Shown here piece after piece: positions 1-6,821 of a DNA stretch of 11,367 nt. The first letter of the stretch is position 1. Every line of letters starts with the position of its first letter. The notes under the pieces were generated by a model. It was given only the letters and a program-made list of their open reading frames with translations. It had not been told where the DNA came from and did no database searches. Origin of the DNA: JBCBWG01 sp039817205 (lineage in GTDB: Bacteria > Pseudomonadota > Alphaproteobacteria > Rhizobiales > Hyphomicrobiaceae); assembly GCA_039817205.1 (NCBI GenBank), contig JBCBWG010000098.1, forward strand, positions 1 through 11,367, written 5' to 3'. Position numbers and translations under genes: made by a program.

Positions 1-1141
1 GCTCAATGCCGAAGCCGAAACCTTCGGATTCAGCGGTATCCGCACCAGCTAACGCGAAGGCTCCGTTTGCGGCGCCTTGGATGTCGCGGTCAAATTCGCC
101 GTACTTGCCGTAGATGTTGGTGTTACCGATGCCAAAGAAGTTCTGGCGAATACCAACAGTCACGAACCAGTTATCATCGGTCTCGTCGGTGACGTCGTCA
201 CCGTTCTCGCCATACTGGCCGGTCAAGTAGAGACCTGTCGGAGTGTGCATGATCGAGCCGGAGAGACCGAACTGGTAACCATCGTCGGTCGCGATCCCTG
301 CACCGTCAATAGCGTCGGTTTGATCCTTGTAGCCAACGCCTGCTGCGAGACGAAGCGGGCCGAATTCACCGGCGTAACGCAGTGCGACACCCCATGCATC
401 ATCCTCGCCCCAAGACGCCGAGAAGATGAAGCCCGCCAAAGTCGGCGAGACATAACGGATGTTGTTTGTCCGGTTCCCTTCACCTGCTTGCTCGCCGCTG
501 ACACCCACAAAGTCAATCGCGTTCATGGCGAGACTTGAAAGCATGCCCCCGGGGCCCGCGAGCAGGAAGTCTGGCGAGTTGTTCAATGCACCGCCGAGGT
601 TGATCTCAGTGATGCCTTCCGTCGCTTCGTTCGACTGGCCAAGCCAGACGGTGCCGAGCGTGCGCGAGCGCAGGTACAGCGCTTCGTGGCGAATATCGAG
701 GCCCTGGTTCACCCGCGGATCGTTCTGGTTTGTCGCCGTCAGACCATTGCTGCGAACGCCGATTTCCATAAGGAAACCAGCTTCCCAGTCTGCATTGATC
801 GCAGCTGAACCACGGAACCGGAAGCGCGACCGCGACGTGTTCGGTGTACCGACGTAGGCATTCGACTCATTGGCCGGGATCGCGACGCCGTTACCGTCGA
901 CACCACCTGCTGGCGTGTCGACTTCCCAGAACATGATGGCCTGGTGCACGTGACCAGAAACTTCAAGCGAGACCCGGCGGTTACCTTTGCGAGCGGTCGT
1001 CGCCTCAAGTTCTGCAACGCGCTCTTCAAGATCTGCGCAGCAGTTGCCGCCCAGATCAGCCGCTTGAGCGGACACACCGCCAAGCGAAACAGCAGCGGCC
1101 AGAAGCGCTGCCGTGCTGATGGGTTTCATTCCCCCGAACAT
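1..1141 (-). CDS. Outer-membrane porin, alphaproteobacterial type (C-terminus cut by window edge)
   Basis: Reading the minus strand from 1141 gives 380 uninterrupted residues to the left edge with no stop, so the gene is partial at its 3' end. Residues 1-27 form a signal peptide (hydrophobic core around 11-24, cleavage after AQA). Next comes a short coiled-coil-like stretch (ADLEERVAELEAT, about 36-48) after an adjacent Cys pair at 34-35. The rest alternates polar and aromatic residues with many Gly, Asn and Asp (for example VSLEVSGHVHQAIMFW and YLTGQYGENGD), as in 16-strand trimeric porins. In the family such proteins form passive channels for small hydrophilic solutes in the outer membrane. 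The start at 1141 is preferred because GAGGAGA lies 8 to 10 bases upstream; the in-frame ATG at 1129 is possible but has only a G-run before it. The exact solute preference cannot be read from the sequence. Confidence 0.88.
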   Translation of the reverse strand, partial: MFGGMKPISTAALLAAAVSLGGVSAQAADLGGNCCADLEERVAELEATTARKGNRRVSLEVSGHVHQAIMFWEVDTPAGGVDGNGVAIPANESNAYVGTPNTSRSRFRFRGSAAINADWEAGFLMEIGVRSNGLTATNQNDPRVNQGLDIRHEALYLRSRTLGTVWLGQSNEATEGITEINLGGALNNSPDFLLAGPGGMLSSLAMNAIDFVGVSGEQAGEGNRTNNIRYVSPTLAGFIFSASWGEDDAWGVALRYAGEFGPLRLAAGVGYKDQTDAIDGAGIATDDGYQFGLSGSIMHTPTGLYLTGQYGENGDDVTDETDDNWFVTVGIRQNFFGIGNTNIYGKYGEFDRDIQGAANGAFALAGADTAESEGFGFGIE

Positions 1142-1260
1142 ATACTCTTCTCCTCAACGCTACGTGGACTTACGCCACTCAACGACGGGTCTTAGCTCTT
1201 GACGCCCCACAACGAGAACCGCTCGCTAAACCCAACGTGACCAATCTTTCGAAGCCACGC

Positions 1261-1280
1261 TCACCGCTAAATGACGGTGA
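1261..1280. repeat. Inverted repeat TCACCG-N8-CGGTGA upstream of the porin
   Basis: A perfect 6-base dyad with an 8-base spacer lies about 120-140 bases upstream of the porin start. It could be an operator or an RNA hairpin in a long porin leader. There is no T-run on either side that would make it a terminator. The assignment as a regulatory site is inference. Confidence 0.4.
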
Positions 1281-1301
1281 AGCCCACCAAACTGCAATCG
1301 T

Positions 1302-1320
1302 AAGAACGACGGTTCTTTTT
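1302..1320 (+). repeat. Short hairpin AAGAAC-GACG-GTTCTT followed by TTT
   Basis: A 6-base dyad with a 4-base loop (1302-1317) is followed on the plus strand by three more T residues. It looks like a very weak intrinsic terminator, but no plus-strand gene ends nearby, so an operator for the porin promoter is at least as likely. Six pairs with low GC would not be a stable RNA stem. Confidence 0.3.
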
Positions 1321-1371
1321 GATCGGTGGAATACGTGGTTTTTAAAACACAGAAGCATTCGTGTGCGTCGT

Positions 1372-1390
1372 ATTAACCGTTTTGGTTAAT
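1372..1390. promoter_or_regulatory. Palindrome ATTAACC-N5-GGTTAAT, candidate operator
   Basis: A perfect 7-base dyad with 5-base spacer sits in the AT-rich patch, about 230-250 bases from the porin start and about 390 from the hydroxylase start. The size and symmetry suit a dimeric helix-turn-helix regulator. It resembles CtrA half-sites (TTAAC), but the spacing between TTAA boxes is 9 rather than the 7 known for CtrA and the boxes are inverted, so I do not call it a CtrA site. Confidence 0.4.
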
Positions 1391-1781
1391 CAAACTATTC
1401 GCATTAAGAACGTCTTTCTGCGCCGCTTCGTTTTACGCCTCCCTTTTGCCCCAGTTGGCGAATTTGAAACCGTATTCGAACTATTTCGCCAACCGCGGCT
1501 AGCTCATCGATTTCGTACCCCAACAAGAGCCTGAGGGCGGAAAGCGGAGCAAGTCGTCGAAACGGCTTTTGGACAGCTTTCTACCCCGGTAATCCGTGCT
1601 CAAATGCGTTCCATGTGTGTCGGTGTGGCACGTCTGCAACGGCAATTGTGCGGTCCTGGGCCTTGATTCGAACCAGCATGCCCGCCGCGATCTGCCCCAG
1701 GCAACAACGCCCGAAACTTGCTAAACGCTTCGGAACCGGTCACGCGATGTTCCCACACGTCGCAGCTCGCAGGTAATTGAC

Positions 1782-3071
1782 ATGACAGCGAAAAATCCAG
1801 CCGAGTTCGATCTTGCCATCGTCGGTGGCGGCGCCACTGGGCTCGCGACGGCACTCCTCGTCGCCAAGAGGACGCGGGCGGCAGGCGGTCGGCCACCTCA
1901 GATCGCCGTGATCGCGCCGAAGCCGGTACCAACCGAGCGCAGAATGGCCAACGAACACGGCATAACCCGTACGGCCGCCGTGTTCCAGGACGGCTGCGGC
2001 TTGCTTGAAGAGGCCGGTGCAAGCGCTGCACTCTTCGATCAAGGCGCGGCGCTAAAAGCGATCCGCATGATCGACATCTCGGACCGGCTACTGAGAGCGC
2101 CAGATGTAACGTTTCAGGCCAACGAACTCGGGCTTGAGGCGTTCGGGTACAATCTCGCGAATGCCGACATTGCCGCATCGCTGGAAGAGGCCGTCGCGAA
2201 GGAGACGCAAATTCAGCGACTTGAGGCCACCGTCACTGACGTTGCGTGGCAGGAGGAGGCGGTCGTTCTCATCCTGCGGACGGGCCGCGAGATCGCCGCA
2301 TCATCCGTCGTCGCAGCCGACGGCCGCAAGTCTCTGGTGCGCCAGGCCGCCGGGATTTCCACGCGCCGGAGTGACAGCGGGCAGGCCGCTTTAATTGCAA
2401 AGTTCGGGCACTCTCGCCCACACAACGGCATCTCAACGGAGCTCCATGACGCCGGCGGCCCTTGCACGAGCGTTCCCTTGCCCGGCGACACGTCCAGCCT
2501 TGTTTGGATGATGCCAGAGGCTGATGCACAAGCCTATGTCAGCGATGATCGCGGGACGCGGCGTTTGCAAAGGGATTTGCAAAGCCGCGTGGGATCGTTT
2601 CTCGGGACATTGGGAGATTTTTCCAGTCCCGTCGCAATCCCGCTGATGAGCTTCACGGCGAACCCGTTGGCTCATCGCCGGATTTTCCTGATTGGCGAGG
2701 CCGGTCACGCTTTTCCGCCAATCGGGGCGCAGGGCTTGAACCTCGGTCTTCGCGATGCCGACGACGCGGCAACCATGATAAGCCAAACGCTTGTCGACGG
2801 CGGCGACCCCGGCGCTTCTGCAATCACGCAGCGGTATCACCGCAGGCGCTGGCTCGATGTTCAGGCCCGGACACAAGGCGTCGACCTTTTCAACCGATCG
2901 CTCACCGGGGATATCGCAGGCCTCGCGCTCGCACGTGGCGCCGGCCTCCATGCGTTACGTGCCGTGCCAGGGCTTCGCCGATTTCTCATGCGACAAGGAA
3001 TGCGCGGCCTAACGATACCGTCGGCCATCACAAATGTGCGCATCGGCAGCGATCGCGGCGCGGACGCTTGA
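1782..3071 (+). CDS. FAD-dependent aromatic hydroxylase, UbiH/UbiF/VisC/COQ6 family (UbiL-like), ubiquinone biosynthesis
   Basis: The 429-residue product is a flavin monooxygenase of the family that hydroxylates the ubiquinone head group using NAD(P)H and O2. An N-terminal FAD-binding Rossmann motif GGGATG is at residues 15-20, the mid-protein DG motif (VVAADGRKSLVRQAAGI) at about 176-192, and the second FAD motif IGEAGHAFPPIGAQGLNLGLR at about 304-324. The usual GD of this last motif is GE here, which I recall as common in alphaproteobacterial members. Alphaproteobacteria often use one broad enzyme (UbiL) for more than one ring position; which position this one attacks cannot be told from sequence alone. 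The start has GCAGG 8 bases upstream and the Rossmann fold begins right after it. The next gene follows 101 bases downstream on the same strand. Confidence 0.85.
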   Translation: MTAKNPAEFDLAIVGGGATGLATALLVAKRTRAAGGRPPQIAVIAPKPVPTERRMANEHGITRTAAVFQDGCGLLEEAGASAALFDQGAALKAIRMIDISDRLLRAPDVTFQANELGLEAFGYNLANADIAASLEEAVAKETQIQRLEATVTDVAWQEEAVVLILRTGREIAASSVVAADGRKSLVRQAAGISTRRSDSGQAALIAKFGHSRPHNGISTELHDAGGPCTSVPLPGDTSSLVWMMPEADAQAYVSDDRGTRRLQRDLQSRVGSFLGTLGDFSSPVAIPLMSFTANPLAHRRIFLIGEAGHAFPPIGAQGLNLGLRDADDAATMISQTLVDGGDPGASAITQRYHRRRWLDVQARTQGVDLFNRSLTGDIAGLALARGAGLHALRAVPGLRRFLMRQGMRGLTIPSAITNVRIGSDRGADA

Positions 3072-3136
3072 CGCTTCAGCGCGGCGCTGACAGAGCGAAA
3101 CCAAGCCCAGCCCTTAGCGGTTGGTGAGCTTTGGGC

Positions 3137-3167
3137 AGCGATGACAGGCAAAGCGATGACAGGCAAA
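3137..3167 (+). repeat. Exact 15-base tandem duplication just before the acyltransferase start
   Basis: The unit AGCGATGACAGGCAA occurs twice back to back (3137-3151, 3152-3166). Each copy carries an ATG and an AGG that could serve as a ribosome-binding core. Reading from the first ATG (3141) gives a 10-codon ORF, MTGKAMTGKT, whose TGA (3171-3173) overlaps the ATG of the next gene as TGATG. In the acyltransferase frame the duplication would read SDDRQSDDRQN if translation began at TTG 3131. Whether the mini-ORF is translated is unknown. Confidence 0.6.
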
Positions 3168-3172
3168 ACGTG

Positions 3173-4126
3173 ATGAGTACCGCAACGGCTGATCCGGCTG
3201 AGGCGCAAAAGCCTGCGATACCGTTTTGGCGCGACCTGCAATTTCGCACCGAATACGCAGCCCTGCGGCTTGTCATTGGCATGGTCCGCCTTTTCCCACT
3301 TGAAACGGCCACCGCGATATCAGCGGCAAGCTGGAGTTTCCTCGCGCCCAAAATTGCCAAAAAGCGCCACGACCGGGCACTAGAGAACGTCAAGATCGCA
3401 TTTCCGGAGAAGTCTGACGCCGAGCGCGCGCGGATCGTTCACGCTCATTGGCGCAACCTCGGCCGCGTGATGGCCGAGACCATGCAGATTGATCGGATCC
3501 TCGCCGACCCAAGCCGCATTCGTTTGAAGAACGGCGAGATTTTCCTGCGCTACCGCAACAAGCTCGGCGCAGCGGTCGGCGTCTCCCTTCACATGGGCAA
3601 CTGGGAGCTTGCCATTTGGCCGCTCGCGGTCGCAGGCGCCAACCCGGCCGCCGTCTACCGATCGGTCAACAACCCCTACGTCGATGCCTACCTCAGGCAC
3701 CAGCGGCGAGATCTTTATCCGGGCGGCCTGTTCGGACGCGGACGGGTCAAAGGCGATCACGGGGACGACCAAAAAACCGCCCGTCTCATCACGGGGTTTG
3801 TGCGCGATGGCGGTCGGCTCGGCATGGTCTGCGATCTTTACGATCGCAAGGGCATTCCCGTCCCGTTTTTTGGCAAGGATGCGCGGACGCAGGCCATCGG
3901 CGCGATGATAGCCCGGCGTGTTGGCGCAAGAATTTGGCTGGCGCGCTGTGTGCGGATCGGTACTGGCAGCCAGTTCGAGATCGAATTGTCCGAACTCCAT
4001 GTCCCGCGGACCGCGAACATCTCAGACGATGTCCGCCAGATCATGGTCGGCATGCAGGAGATATTCGAGGACTGGGTGCGCGAATACCCCGAACAATGGA
4101 TGTGGTCCAACCGACGTTGGAATTGA
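3173..4126 (+). CDS. Lipid A biosynthesis acyltransferase, LpxL/HtrB family
   Basis: The 317-residue product belongs to the LpxL/HtrB/LpxM group of inner-membrane acyltransferases, which move a fatty acyl chain from acyl-ACP to the lipid A precursor. The catalytic HX4E box is HMGNWE at residues 140-145. Other family marks are the hydrophobic stretch near 31-60, RDGGRLGMVCDLYDRKGIPV at 211-230 followed by PFFG, and the C-terminal EYPEQWMWSNRRW at 304-316. I chose ATG 3173 because AGG lies 9 bases upstream and the conserved part starts soon after; a TTG at 3131 would add 14 residues made mostly from a tandem repeat. It sits between the quinone hydroxylase and mcl, with no overlap. The acyl chain and acceptor position are not readable. 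Related acyltransferases act on other lipids, so the lipid A role is family inference. Confidence 0.85.
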   Translation: MSTATADPAEAQKPAIPFWRDLQFRTEYAALRLVIGMVRLFPLETATAISAASWSFLAPKIAKKRHDRALENVKIAFPEKSDAERARIVHAHWRNLGRVMAETMQIDRILADPSRIRLKNGEIFLRYRNKLGAAVGVSLHMGNWELAIWPLAVAGANPAAVYRSVNNPYVDAYLRHQRRDLYPGGLFGRGRVKGDHGDDQKTARLITGFVRDGGRLGMVCDLYDRKGIPVPFFGKDARTQAIGAMIARRVGARIWLARCVRIGTGSQFEIELSELHVPRTANISDDVRQIMVGMQEIFEDWVREYPEQWMWSNRRWN

Positions 4127-4289
4127 GTCAAGCAGAGCCGGTTGCGCCAGACAGCGCCCGGAGCTTGCCCGCCCCCCCACTTGACGCCATCGAAGACGCC
4201 TTGATTTGACGTGCCAACGGCTGCCGCTTACGCAGCGTGGCGCGAGGACTGCCAATAAAAACAATAGACCGAACGTGAGAGATCTCAAC

Positions 4290-5345
4290 ATGAGCGCTGC
4301 CAAAACGCCTGCCAAATTCTACACGCCACTTGCGATCGGAGCGCCGGCTCCATTTCAATCGCGGCCCGTGAAGGTCGAGCGGATGATCCACTTCATCCCG
4401 CCGCACAACCCGAAGATCCGCGCCAAGCTTCCAGAGATGGTTCAGCAGGTGGACGTGGTGCTCGGCAACCTTGAGGATGCCATTGCCGCCGACGACAAGG
4501 CCGCGGCACGGGCGGGCTTCATTGAAATGGCGCGGGAAACCGATTTCGGCAGCACCGGGCTTTGGACGCGCATCAACTGCCTCAACTCTCCGTGGGTTCT
4601 CGACGACATCATGCAAATTGTGCCGGAGGTCGGACACAAGCTCGATGTCATCATGCTCCCGAAAGTCGAAGGGCCTTGGGACATTCACTATCTCGACCAG
4701 CTCCTCGCCCAGCTGGAAGCGCGCGCGGGTATCGACCGCCCGATATTGATCCATGCAATCCTCGAAACCGCCGAGGGCGTTGCCAACGTCGAGGCAATCG
4801 CTGCAGCAAGCCCGAGAATGCACGGGATCAGCCTCGGCCCCGCGGACCTAGCAGCATCACGCGGAATGAAAACAACGCGGGTCGGCGGCGGGCATCCGGC
4901 CTATGGCGTTCTCGCCGACGGCTCAGCTGACGCCGGATCGCCGCGCGCATTTTTCCAGCAAGACCTCTGGCACTACACGATCGCCAAGATGGTCGACGCG
5001 TGCCAAGCCAACGGCATCAAAGCCTTTTACGGCCCCTTCGGCGATTTCTCCGATGCAGATGCCTGTGAAAGCCAGTTCAGAAATGCGTTTTTGATGGGGT
5101 GCCTCGGCGCATGGTCGTTGCATCCAACGCAAATCGGCATCGCAAAACGCGTGTTCTCGCCGGATGTCGAGGAAGTGCTGTTCGCCAAACGCATTCTAGA
5201 AGCGATGCCGGACGGGACCGGCGCTGTGATGATTGACGGTAAGATGCAGGACGACGCGACGTGGAAGCAAGCACGCGTCATCGTGGATCTGGCGAAAGAG
5301 ATTTCAGAGCGCGACGCCGAACTCAAAGCAGCCTACGGTCTCTGA
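4290..5345 (+). CDS. mcl: L-malyl-CoA / beta-methylmalyl-CoA / citramalyl-CoA lyase, Chloroflexus type (HpcH/CitE family)
   Basis: The 351-residue protein is a CoA-ester lyase that reversibly splits 3-hydroxy-dicarboxyl-CoA esters, for example malyl-CoA to acetyl-CoA and glyoxylate. The acyl-CoA-binding Arg is R94 (TRIN), and the probable Mg2+ ligands are E159 (LETAEG) and D186 (LGPADLAAS). Their spacing (65 and 27) equals that of R76, E141 and D168 in Rhodobacter Mcl1 as I recall it. From memory, the N-terminus (FYTPLAIGAPAPF), the long GMKTTRVGGGHP loop and the C-terminal MPDGTGAVMIDGKMQDDATW match Chloroflexus aurantiacus Mcl, the trifunctional lyase of the 3-hydroxypropionate bi-cycle, much better than Methylobacterium MclA or Rhodobacter Mcl1. 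ATG 4290 is used because homology begins there and GAGAG lies 8 bases upstream; an in-frame ATG at 4206 adds 28 residues that look unrelated. The physiological role (ethylmalonyl-CoA pathway, glyoxylate or citramalyl-CoA use) is open. Confidence 0.9.
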   Translation: MSAAKTPAKFYTPLAIGAPAPFQSRPVKVERMIHFIPPHNPKIRAKLPEMVQQVDVVLGNLEDAIAADDKAAARAGFIEMARETDFGSTGLWTRINCLNSPWVLDDIMQIVPEVGHKLDVIMLPKVEGPWDIHYLDQLLAQLEARAGIDRPILIHAILETAEGVANVEAIAAASPRMHGISLGPADLAASRGMKTTRVGGGHPAYGVLADGSADAGSPRAFFQQDLWHYTIAKMVDACQANGIKAFYGPFGDFSDADACESQFRNAFLMGCLGAWSLHPTQIGIAKRVFSPDVEEVLFAKRILEAMPDGTGAVMIDGKMQDDATWKQARVIVDLAKEISERDAELKAAYGL

Positions 5346-5560
5346 AACAGTCAGCAGACAACCGATTGAGCAAATCGAACGTTTGAATGAGATTGGATCG
5401 GGCTCCTCGTGGCACGTTTCACTCCATGGCCGCGACCGCAGTCGAGGCGGAAGCCAAACCGATGCGAGCCGCGACGCCAGGGAACGAGACCGATCCAGGG
5501 CCAATCGGAACACGGTCTGAGGTCAAGTAGTCGACAGAAATGGACGAAGGCTTCGACGCG

Positions 5561-5896
5561 ATGGACAGAATAAAATCAGCCAAATATTCCGTCGGCGACA
5601 TCGTGCGGCATCGCTTCTACCCGTTTCGAGGTGTCGTCTTCGACATTGATCTTGAGTTCGGCAATTCTGAGGAATGGTGGCTTTCGATCCCGGAGGACAT
5701 TCGTCCGCGAAAGGATCAGCCGTTCTATCACTTGCTCGCTGAGAACGCCGAGACGGAGTATATCGCGTACGTTTCGGAGCAGAACTTGTTGCCAGATACG
5801 GACCCGGCCCCGCTGCGGCACCCGAAGATCGGTGAGATGTTCGAGCCAACAGCCGAGGGCCGCACGCTTCGCCCGAAATTCATGCAACCCAATTGA
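5561..5896 (+). CDS. hspQ: Heat-shock protein HspQ (YccV-like, hemimethylated-DNA-binding domain)
   Basis: The 111-residue product is a single YccV/HspQ domain. Recognisable parts are KYSVGDIVRHRFYPFRGVVF (residues 8-27), EEWWLSIPEDIRPRKDQPFY (37-56) and HLLAENAETEYIAYVSEQNL (57-76). In Escherichia coli HspQ is a small cytosolic heat-shock protein linked to DnaA stability and to Lon protease as an activator and substrate; another name comes from binding of hemimethylated DNA. I prefer ATG 5561 because the family starts a few residues before the KYSVG segment; an in-frame ATG at 5540 would add seven residues, and neither start has a strong ribosome-binding site (AAGG 10 bases before 5561). It lies 215 bases after mcl and likely has its own promoter, although I could not find a clear heat-shock promoter. 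It converges on the IalB-family gene. Confidence 0.9.
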   Translation: MDRIKSAKYSVGDIVRHRFYPFRGVVFDIDLEFGNSEEWWLSIPEDIRPRKDQPFYHLLAENAETEYIAYVSEQNLLPDTDPAPLRHPKIGEMFEPTAEGRTLRPKFMQPN

Positions 5897-5955
5897 AGTT
5901 TCCGAGCGTCCCGACGCGCGTCACGCCGGACTTCTTCAAGCTGTGTAATGCGTGC

Positions 5956-5993
5956 AAAAAAAATTGGCCCGAGCGGTTTGCACCGCCCGAGCC
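5956..5993 (-). terminator. Strong intrinsic terminator of the IalB-family gene
   Basis: On the minus strand a 12-pair stem (5966-5977 with 5982-5993, 4-base loop) is followed by AA and then a run of eight T (5963-5956). Two of the 12 pairs are C-A mismatches when read as plus-strand RNA but become G-U wobbles in minus-strand RNA, so both the stem and the U-run point to leftward transcription. It lies about 42 bases past the TAG of the IalB-family gene and also separates it from hspQ. Confidence 0.88.
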
Positions 5994-6035
5994 ATCGGTA
6001 TCTGTCTGCGCATGACTGCGATATGAGAGGCGCAC

Positions 6036-6821
6036 CTACTCTTTCTTGCGCTCTTCCTCGAGCTGCTTCAAGCGCTGTGCCGCCTGCTGGCGCTTTCTCA
6101 GATCAGCAATCGCGCGCTGACGGTTCTGGTAAATCTGCGACATCGCCTTCTTACGCGCCGCGGCATAGAGCTTGTTATCGACGGGCTTGCCATCAAGAGC
6201 TTTCGTGAAGCCTGTCAGATCAACCGGCAGCACCACCGGACGACCAACGGCGTTCATCGCGCCAACCATCAATCCGCCGCCCTTCTTGAGCGCGGTGACC
6301 AGATTGTCGTCGGCTGGCATTTCAGCGAAGCAACCCGACGCGTGGCACATCGTGTAGTTCAATTTCATGGGCTTGATGGCCTTGGCGTCGATCTGCTTGC
6401 CAGCAATCGCCTCAGCCCATTGCGCCGGCGAATAAATCGCGGCCTTGACGCCCGGTTGCAACGCCATGCCCAACGGCACCATCAGAAGGAGTGTACGCTC
6501 TTTGGACCCCTGCAGCTGTCGGATCGCAGCTGAAACCAGGACGAGACCGGTCCGACCATCGATCCGCTCGTGGTGCGTGAGGCACATGTCTTTAACTTCG
6601 ACCTGCACCTTGCCGTCAGCTGCGCGGGCAACTTTGCCGTCCGCACCGCGCTTTGGCACCTGCTGCTTATTACAGAGCTTCACCCACGCGTTCTGTGGCT
6701 TCTTGGCGCCCTGTGCAATCGCGGACGTTGCGCCAAGCGTTGTCAGGCCACCCATCGCGACTGTCAGCGAAAGAGCTGCAACTTTGAGTGCAGGTCCCAG
6801 TTGACCGAAGGTCTTCCCCAT
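6036..6821 (-). CDS. Invasion-associated locus B (IalB) family secreted protein with charged C-terminal tail
   Basis: The 261-residue product has a signal peptide (Lys at 3, hydrophobic 11-30, likely cleavage near AIA-Q at 36/37) and an IalB-like domain at about 43-215. It contains four cysteines (50, 80, 159, 164), which suggests disulfides in the periplasm. Family-like segments are AWVKLC (45-50), KDMCLTHHER (77-86), LLLMVPLGMALQPGV (111-125) and NYTMCHASGCFAEMP (155-169). IalB was named for host-cell invasion in Bartonella, but homologues are widespread in free-living alphaproteobacteria, where their function is poorly known. Residues from about 219 to the end are rich in Arg, Lys, Gln and Glu and look like a helical or coiled-coil tail. 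The start is well supported by GGAG six bases before ATG. A terminator follows downstream. It is divergent from the YejA-like gene. Confidence 0.85.
   Translation of the reverse strand: MGKTFGQLGPALKVAALSLTVAMGGLTTLGATSAIAQGAKKPQNAWVKLCNKQQVPKRGADGKVARAADGKVQVEVKDMCLTHHERIDGRTGLVLVSAAIRQLQGSKERTLLLMVPLGMALQPGVKAAIYSPAQWAEAIAGKQIDAKAIKPMKLNYTMCHASGCFAEMPADDNLVTALKKGGGLMVGAMNAVGRPVVLPVDLTGFTKALDGKPVDNKLYAAARKKAMSQIYQNRQRAIADLRKRQQAAQRLKQLEEERKKE

Larger units (their letters stand above)
1142..1781. other. Gene-free divergent intergenic region between porin and FAD hydroxylase
   Basis: No convincing gene was found in these 640 bases; ORFs crossing the region are extensions of antisense frames. 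It must carry the promoters of the porin (leftward) and of the hydroxylase (rightward). The section from about 1300 to 1430 is clearly more AT-rich than its surroundings and holds several inverted repeats listed separately, plus a short one at 1338-1348 (GTTTT-T-AAAAC). The remainder, 1430-1781, shows nothing I can name. I could not assign -35/-10 elements with confidence. Confidence 0.7.

Noticed and set aside
77..538. Plus-strand ORF of 153 codons at the left end
   Set aside because: Antisense to the continuous porin frame on the minus strand; the porin has a signal peptide, a ribosome-binding site and barrel-like sequence.
1373..1389. Possible CtrA binding site (two TTAA boxes)
   Set aside because: The boxes are 9 bases apart and form an inverted pair; the known CtrA motif has a direct arrangement with a 7-base gap.
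1665..1674. GATTCGAACC, the complement of a tRNA T-loop (GGTTCGAATC) on the minus strand
   Set aside because: The bases on both sides do not form the five-pair T stem, and no acceptor stem or anticodon arm can be placed around it.
1600..2178. Minus-strand ORF of 192 codons
   Set aside because: Mostly antisense to the FAD hydroxylase, very rich in Arg, Ser and Pro, and like no family I know.
3380..4000. Minus-strand ORF of 206 codons
   Set aside because: Lies wholly inside the acyltransferase gene on the other strand and has no recognisable motif.
4206..4289. Upstream in-frame start for mcl adding 28 residues
   Set aside because: The extra residues do not look like the family, and ATG 4290 gives an N-terminus and length that fit Chloroflexus-type Mcl.
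4128..4823. Minus-strand ORF of 231 codons
   Set aside because: Antisense to mcl, whose active-site residues and full-length family match settle the coding strand.
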